The translations under genes were made by a program, and so were the position numbers. The notes under the pieces are model-generated. The model saw only the letters and a list, made by a program, of their open reading frames with translations, did not search any database and was not told the origin of the DNA. 36,763 nucleotides of DNA from Acidobacteriota bacterium (GTDB lineage Bacteria; Acidobacteriota; Vicinamibacteria; Marinacidobacterales; SMYC01), in assembly GCA_004356105.1 (NCBI GenBank), contig SMYC01000017.1, positions 1 through 36,763 of the forward strand. The letters run 5' to 3'. Shown here piece after piece: positions 32,406 to 36,763 of this stretch. The number at the start of each line of letters is the position of its first letter. The stretch's first letter is position 1.

Positions 32406-33884
32406 TTAGGCAAAGGGGACGGCGACGAAGGTGCTGTCACCGCCACGCGCGACGCGGAGGAGGATATTCCCGCGGCCGTCTCCTCTGGCAGCGACAGCTT
32501 CAATGGCGCGCCTCGCGGCGTCTACATCGTCCACCGGCGTCTGGCCGATACCGACGATGACGTCACCTGGGCGCAGCCCCTTGGCCGCGGCGGGACCGCC
32601 CGGATCGACCTGCACGATGAGCGCGCCTTTCACGGCGTTGCCGATGCGGAAGCGCTCGCGTCCCGCGGGTGTGAGCTCCGCGAGGGCGAAGCCGAGCCGT
32701 GCTTTCTTCTCGCGGGTGTCCGCGCGCGCCGCGACCGGATCGCTCGGGCTTCGTCCCATGGCGACGTCGAGCGTTTTGTACTCGCCATCCCTCCAGATTT
32801 CGATCTCGGTCTCGGTGCCCGGTTTTACCGTGGCGGCTTGACGCGTAAGTGCTTTCGGGCTCGTGACCTCTGTGCCCGCGAATCCGATGATGACGTCGCC
32901 TGGCTGGAGGCCGGCCCGCTCGGCCGGGCTTCCTGGCACCACGCTGGCCACGAGAGCGCCCCCTTTGCCGTCGAAGCCGAGCGCCTCGGCGATCGCTTCG
33001 TCAACGGGCTGGATGGTCACACCGAGCCAACCGCGCTCGACGCGTCCGTTCGTGCGCAGCTCCTCGATGACGGACTCGGCTAGTTTCGAAGGGATCGCGA
33101 AGCCGATGCCCACATTGCCGCCGTTCGGAGAAAAAATGGCGGTGTTGATGCCGATGACCCGGCCGTTCAAGTCGAACAGAGGGCCGCCAGAATTGCCCCG
33201 GTTGATGGGCGCGTCGATCTGAAGAAAGTCGTCGAACGGGCCGGAGCGGATGTCGCGGCCACGCGCCGACACGATACCGGTTGTGGCGGAGCCGCCGAGG
33301 CCGAAGGGATTGCCGATGGCGATGACCCAGTCGCCCACGCGCGTGTCGTCGGATTTGCCGAAGCTTGCGTAAGGTAGGGGCTCCCCGAATTCCACCTTGA
33401 GCACGGCAAGGTCGGTCTTGGGATCGGTGCCGACGAGCTCGGCCTCGAGCCTGGTGCCATCGCCGAGCGTGACGGTGATCTCGGAAGCTGCCTGGATGAC
33501 GTGGTGGTTGGTTACGACGTAGCCTTCAGGCGCGATGATGAAGCCCGAGCCCATGCCCTGGACGCGCTGAACGGGCTGACGGGGTGCCGCCTCTCGCCTG
33601 TCGGGGTAGTTCTGGCGCTCAAAGAAGCGTCTGAGGAAGTCCTCGAAATTGTTCGCGCCGGGCGGAGTCGGGTTCGCCTGCGGCCGCGCCGGGCCGGAGA
33701 CGGAGATGTTCACCACCGCCGGTTGGACCGCTTCGATGACGTCCGCGAAGCTCGCGGGAGCGCCGCTGACCCTTGCGATTTGTTGGTCGACCGGAGGGCC
33801 CGCCTGAACCGAGGCTTCCGGAACGAGCTGCCATAGGCCCGCGGTGGTCGCGGCGACCAGAAAGAGAACGAAAATACGTTGCAT
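32406..33884 (-). CDS. htrA: HtrA/DegP-type periplasmic serine protease with two PDZ domains
   Basis: A 492-residue periplasmic protease and chaperone that removes misfolded envelope proteins. It has a signal peptide (about 1-28), a linker rich in Pro and Gln with a long Q-like region (about 64-105), then the trypsin-like domain with catalytic His128 (VVTNHHVIQAA), Asp158 (KTDLAVLK) and Ser232 (GNSGGPLFD). PDZ1 follows (about 280-370, RGWLGVTIQPV) and PDZ2 (about 400-490, LGFALAELTP, GLRPGDVIVGIGQTPVDD). Length agrees with DegP, MucD and DegQ (450-500). It is followed by a terminator and then the two-component genes in the same direction, a typical envelope-stress neighbourhood; that the regulator controls it is inferred. 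Confidence 0.95.
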   Translation of the reverse strand: MQRIFVLFLVAATTAGLWQLVPEASVQAGPPVDQQIARVSGAPASFADVIEAVQPAVVNISVSGPARPQANPTPPGANNFEDFLRRFFERQNYPDRREAAPRQPVQRVQGMGSGFIIAPEGYVVTNHHVIQAASEITVTLGDGTRLEAELVGTDPKTDLAVLKVEFGEPLPYASFGKSDDTRVGDWVIAIGNPFGLGGSATTGIVSARGRDIRSGPFDDFLQIDAPINRGNSGGPLFDLNGRVIGINTAIFSPNGGNVGIGFAIPSKLAESVIEELRTNGRVERGWLGVTIQPVDEAIAEALGFDGKGGALVASVVPGSPAERAGLQPGDVIIGFAGTEVTSPKALTRQAATVKPGTETEIEIWRDGEYKTLDVAMGRSPSDPVAARADTREKKARLGFALAELTPAGRERFRIGNAVKGALIVQVDPGGPAAAKGLRPGDVIVGIGQTPVDDVDAARRAIEAVAARGDGRGNILLRVARGGDSTFVAVPFA

Positions 33885-34100
33885 GGTTTTGCCTCCTGAG
33901 ACTCTGAAATCGTCGGACGCGCCGAAAGAGCGGCGCGTCCGGAGCCGGTCCGAGTTAGTGAACGTCCTGATGTTCCGACTCGATTACGAGTTTAGGCGGG
34001 AGCCCCTTTCGAGGGCCTTTCCAAAAGATTAACTTTTCTTAATATGGCCGATGAGGCCAGTGAAGCGGTGGGTTTTGGTGCGGGTTTAACGACGCGAAGC

Positions 34101-34129
34101 CACGAAGGGCGGTGTCCCGCGCCTTCGTG
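34101..34129. repeat. Inverted repeat in the gap between htrA and the TPR gene
   Basis: CACGAAGG (34101-34108) pairs with CCTTCGTG (34122-34129). Surrounding bases also carry CGAAG/CTCCG-like copies (GCGAAGCCACGAAGG, TCGTGACTCCGTGCC), giving a longer imperfect dyad. This is the widespread CACGAAG/CTTCGTG type of intergenic repeat. The 260-base gap (33885-34146) otherwise should contain the htrA promoter; the only AT-rich piece is near 34025-34045. Confidence 0.6.
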
Positions 34130-34146
34130 ACTCCGTGCCAAAGGTG

Positions 34147-35772
34147 TTAGTTGCCGCCGGCGTCGGTCGAAGCTTCGTAGCTTCTGACCTCTTTCAAGAA
34201 AGGCACGTCGGCATCCGCGTCCTTGAGGAAACGCTTCAAGGTCGCGTAGGCTTGGTTCGCGGTCTCGACATCGCCGAGCTTGACGGAAGCGCGCGCGAGA
34301 GCGAGAAGCGAATGGGTGCGGTTCGGAGTGCGCTGCAAGCTCGTCCGGAGTACCGCGACGGCCTCCTCATACTTGCCGGCTTTGACGAGGAACTCCCCGT
34401 AGAGCTCGAACGACGGCTTGATCGGGCCGGCGGGGCCGGACGGCGGACCTTGCTTCCCTTCGAGCGCGACGGCTTTTTCGAGATGTTTCAAGGCCGCGTC
34501 GGTCTCGCCGCGCACCATGGCGGCGGAAGCCTGGAGCTCGTGCTGCATGATTGACAAGTAGTCGGCCTGAATGTCGTTGCCGGCCTCTTTCGCGGCCGTG
34601 ACGAGCTTGCCCATCCGCTTCGCGGCTTCTTCGGTCCGCTCGGCGTTCTTGGCTTTGCCGGAGCCGAGACCGAGTGCGAGCAGCATGTCGGCATCGGCGT
34701 TTCCTCGCGCCCACGGTGGGGACTCGCCCGAGGCCACGTCGGGCAGCTCGCGTCCGTCGTCCTTTCCTTGAACGAGCAGGTACCGCGCCGTCATGAGCTC
34801 TTGGTACCAGCGGAGCCGCCCGTCCTTCGTCTCCTTCGCCGCGGCCGTGACCACCTCGATAGCCTCTCCGATCTCACTCCAAGCGCCGCGCTGGGCATTC
34901 GCGTAGGCGCCCCACTCGAGCGAGTGCCAGTCTTTCTTGGACGCCGACAGGTGTTTCTTTTGGGCCCAGGCGTCGGAAGCGGCGAAGGCTCTTTCGTTCG
35001 ACCGAGCGACCCGATCCCACATGCCGTGCTGCACGAAGATGTGCGTGGGCATGTGAAGCGCGTGGGACGCCGCGGGAGCGATCAGCGCATACTTTTCCGC
35101 TGCGGCTAGTGCGAGCGGCGCGTGCTCCGGATCGTCGAAAGAGTGGATCACGAAATGTGCCGCGCCCGGATGATTGGGATATCTGGCGAACAAATCAAGC
35201 GCGATCGTGCCGGCGCGCACTTGTCTAAAGAAGCCTTTGTCGCCGCGGCGCACGGTGCCGAGAATGGAGAGAGCGTGAAACGTGGCCGCTTCCACGTCGT
35301 CTGGGTGGGCCTCTTGGATTTTGCCCATCGCCTTCTCATAAGCGAGGTCGCGCACGAGTTTGTCGCCTTCGCCGTAGAGGGTCTCGAGCGCTGCCCAATA
35401 CATCTTCTCGCGGTCAGTGGATATTTTCTCCATGCGCTCTTTGCGGGTCTTCCCGAAACGGCCCATCACTTGCCTTGCCGCGGCGATGTCCTGCTGGGCC
35501 CAGAGCGGGTGGTTATAGCTCATCGCTTCGCCCCAATAAGCCATGGCGAAGCTCGAGTCGATCTCCTGTGCGTTCTTGAACTCATCGGCCGCCTCGTCGA
35601 ACCAGAAACTGTGGAGTGCGGCAACACCGCGTAGGAACGAGGCCTGCGCCTCCGGCGCCCCGGAATTGGGGAAGTTGATGTCTCCGATATCGGTGCTGGG
35701 TTGCTGTGCGGCACCCGCCAATGCGGGAATCAATGCCATCGCGGCAACGAACAACCAACGACGCTTTCTCAT
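34147..35772 (-). CDS. Exported TPR-rich protein of the HMP-x-HIF type
   Basis: A 541-residue protein with a signal peptide (about 1-22, MRKRRWLFVAAMALIPALAG). Two groups of TPR-like units: EAQASFLRGVAALHSFWFDE, EAADEFKNAQEIDSSFAMAY near the start, and FELYGEFLVKAGKYEEAVAV near the end. Between them is the conserved word APAASHALHMPTHIFVQHGMW, which I shorten to its key residues Ala-Ser-His-Ala, His-Met-Pro-x-His-Ile-Phe; this is the hallmark of a family of exported proteins without assigned function, common in Acidobacteriota and Bacteroidota. Its His residues suggest metal or ligand binding. The frame is open upstream to 36132, but those codons shadow the methyltransferase; ATG 35772 gives a clean signal peptide. 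Divergent from the methyltransferase gene. Confidence 0.85.
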   Translation of the reverse strand: MRKRRWLFVAAMALIPALAGAAQQPSTDIGDINFPNSGAPEAQASFLRGVAALHSFWFDEAADEFKNAQEIDSSFAMAYWGEAMSYNHPLWAQQDIAAARQVMGRFGKTRKERMEKISTDREKMYWAALETLYGEGDKLVRDLAYEKAMGKIQEAHPDDVEAATFHALSILGTVRRGDKGFFRQVRAGTIALDLFARYPNHPGAAHFVIHSFDDPEHAPLALAAAEKYALIAPAASHALHMPTHIFVQHGMWDRVARSNERAFAASDAWAQKKHLSASKKDWHSLEWGAYANAQRGAWSEIGEAIEVVTAAAKETKDGRLRWYQELMTARYLLVQGKDDGRELPDVASGESPPWARGNADADMLLALGLGSGKAKNAERTEEAAKRMGKLVTAAKEAGNDIQADYLSIMQHELQASAAMVRGETDAALKHLEKAVALEGKQGPPSGPAGPIKPSFELYGEFLVKAGKYEEAVAVLRTSLQRTPNRTHSLLALARASVKLGDVETANQAYATLKRFLKDADADVPFLKEVRSYEASTDAGGN

Positions 35773-35889
35773 AGGAAATATCCGTCCTTTCTTTTTAGAA
35801 TCTTGCCAAAGCCTTCGTGAAGTTACCCTGCCAAAGTACCGCTCGGAAGCGGCAGAAGCAACTCTGCTATCTGCTATGTTTGGAGTCTG

Positions 35890-36672
35890 ATGACGCGCGA
35901 TAGCCAGAGGGATTGGGCGTCTTTCGACCCCGAGAACATCCCGACGAAAGCTGACGCTTCGGAGCTCGAGACCTTTCTTGTCGAAGTCGGCCACAAAGGC
36001 TCTCTTCTGGACCTCGGCTGCGGTAACGGCATCCTGAGCCGCGCTCTCGCCGCGCGCGGTTATCGCGTCACCGCCGTCGACATCAACGAGGGCGCCATCG
36101 CGAGCGCGCGGGAGAGCGTGGTCTCGTTCCACGTGCGGGATATCCTCTCGACCAACGGTTTGCGCCTTGCCGCCGCGCCGTTTTCGATCGTCGTTTGTCA
36201 GCTCGTCATTTCAGTTGTCGGCGGCGTGGCCCAGCGCGCGCGATTGCTGCAAAACGCCCACGATAGTCTCGAGCCGGGGGGCTGGCTCTATCTATCGGCA
36301 TCGGGTATTTCGGATGACATCAACTCCGGATATGCCCGGCTCTACGACGAGGACTTCGCCGAGACCGGCGAGCACGGGACCTATTTCTCCAGAGACAGCG
36401 ACGGCGAAATTCTTTATTCGACGCATCACTTCACCGAGCCCGAGCTGCGCGCCTTGCTCGAAGCGGCCGGGTTCGAAGTCTCGAGGGTCACCGTCAACAA
36501 GGAGGCAAGCAGCCGCCGCCCCGACCAGGCCGCGCGCTTTCTCTACGCGGTGGCTCGCAAACCGGAAAGAATATTAAGAAAAAACGTAACGCAAAGGCGC
36601 AAAGACGCAAAGAAAAAAAAGCGGCCTCCTCCGCAAAATCTGTGGGTTGCATTGGGGAGTAAACTCGGCTAA
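35890..36672 (+). CDS. Class I SAM-dependent methyltransferase
   Basis: A 260-residue methyltransferase with a Rossmann-like fold. Motif I is LLDLGCGNGILS (residues 40-50), the acidic end of strand 2 is TAVDINEGAI, motif post-II includes VRDILST, and VVCQLVISVV corresponds to motif II/III; then LEPGGWLYLSAS. The pattern resembles UbiG/Methyltransf_11/23 enzymes; substrate unknown. The ATG at 35890 is probably right since the first 40 residues resemble the family's N-terminus. Residues after about 228 (LRKNVTQRRKDAKKKKRPP) are translated from the period-8 repeat at 36589-36612, so the natural end is likely earlier. Head-to-head with the TPR gene. Confidence 0.85.
   Translation: MTRDSQRDWASFDPENIPTKADASELETFLVEVGHKGSLLDLGCGNGILSRALAARGYRVTAVDINEGAIASARESVVSFHVRDILSTNGLRLAAAPFSIVVCQLVISVVGGVAQRARLLQNAHDSLEPGGWLYLSASGISDDINSGYARLYDEDFAETGEHGTYFSRDSDGEILYSTHHFTEPELRALLEAAGFEVSRVTVNKEASSRRPDQAARFLYAVARKPERILRKNVTQRRKDAKKKKRPPPQNLWVALGSKLG
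36589..36612 (+). repeat. Period-8 tandem repeat (ACGCAAAG-like x3)
   Basis: ACGCAAAG, GCGCAAAG and ACGCAAAG follow one another at 36589-36596, 36597-36604 and 36605-36612, then a run of A. The repeat lies inside the open frame of the methyltransferase and extends its C-terminus. From 36673 to the end of the window I see no gene. Confidence 0.8.
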
Positions 36673-36763
36673 CCAATTGATAATAAACACCTTCTTCCCA
36701 GCGCACGCGGCTTGGCTTTCGTGTGTGACTTCGCGCTTCCTGAAACCCGGGTGCCCGGAGCCC

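Noticed and set aside
34147..36132. 661-residue start for the exported TPR protein
   Set aside because: The first 120 codons are antisense to the methyltransferase; a clean signal peptide begins at 35772.

Overview
The window is about 60 percent GC with tight gene packing on both strands, many four-base start/stop overlaps and purine-rich ribosome sites. The mix of genes (paired RND pumps, a soluble Ser/Thr kinase with a DUF4388 module, several TPR and secreted proteins, an SSS transporter with a small partner) and short-period intergenic repeats suggest a free-living Gram-negative of the Acidobacteriota type. That placement is inference from style and family content; no rRNA or other marker gene is present. 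I saw no rRNA, tRNA, complete insertion sequence or CRISPR array.

Layout. 1-817: two convergent gene fragments truncated at one junction, then non-coding sequence. 818-8402: an RND efflux operon (periplasmic adaptor and two different inner-membrane permeases) with a possible 47-residue ORF at its end. 8445-10961: a kinase-DUF4388-DnaJ-TPR fusion. 11384-15067: sbcC and sbcD preceded by the stump of a HerA-like gene. 15164-17870: an ABM-domain protein, a NrtR-like Nudix regulator, a lone phage-type unknown and a DsbA-like thioredoxin protein. 17991-20747: an exported amidohydrolase, fragments of a phosphoesterase and of an Fe-S helicase, and a frameshifted HEAT/SEC-C gene. 20923-24702: an ABHD14-like hydrolase, a small exported protein, PilZ, GNAT and HD proteins, and an exported acid-phosphatase-like enzyme. 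24708-28771: a broken membrane-protein gene, a secreted beta-sandwich protein, an SSS symporter with its small partner, palindromic repeats, a secreted unknown and a duplicated piece of a response regulator. 28842-36672: a TPR protein, a two-component system next to an HtrA protease, a large exported TPR protein and a methyltransferase.

Functional groups. The RND operon is a complete pump except for the outer-membrane channel, which is not in the window. The sensor kinase, the OmpR-type regulator and the two-PDZ HtrA protease lie in one direction and look like an envelope-stress module. SbcC and SbcD form the end-processing nuclease; the HerA stump ahead of them reproduces the start of the archaeal HerA-Mre11-Rad50 gene order.

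The most notable feature is the number of short, in-frame gene stumps: PLP decarboxylase, sigma factor, HerA, phosphoesterase, Fe-S helicase, a membrane protein and a response regulator piece. Three of them are parts of DNA-repair-type genes. Several stumps meet at sharp junctions, which suggests recent deletions in a non-duplicated chromosome segment, or, less likely, assembly joins. No single new system is proven here; the best candidates for a second look are the four-domain kinase, the HerA-SbcD-SbcC remnant and the ABHD14-like hydrolase.
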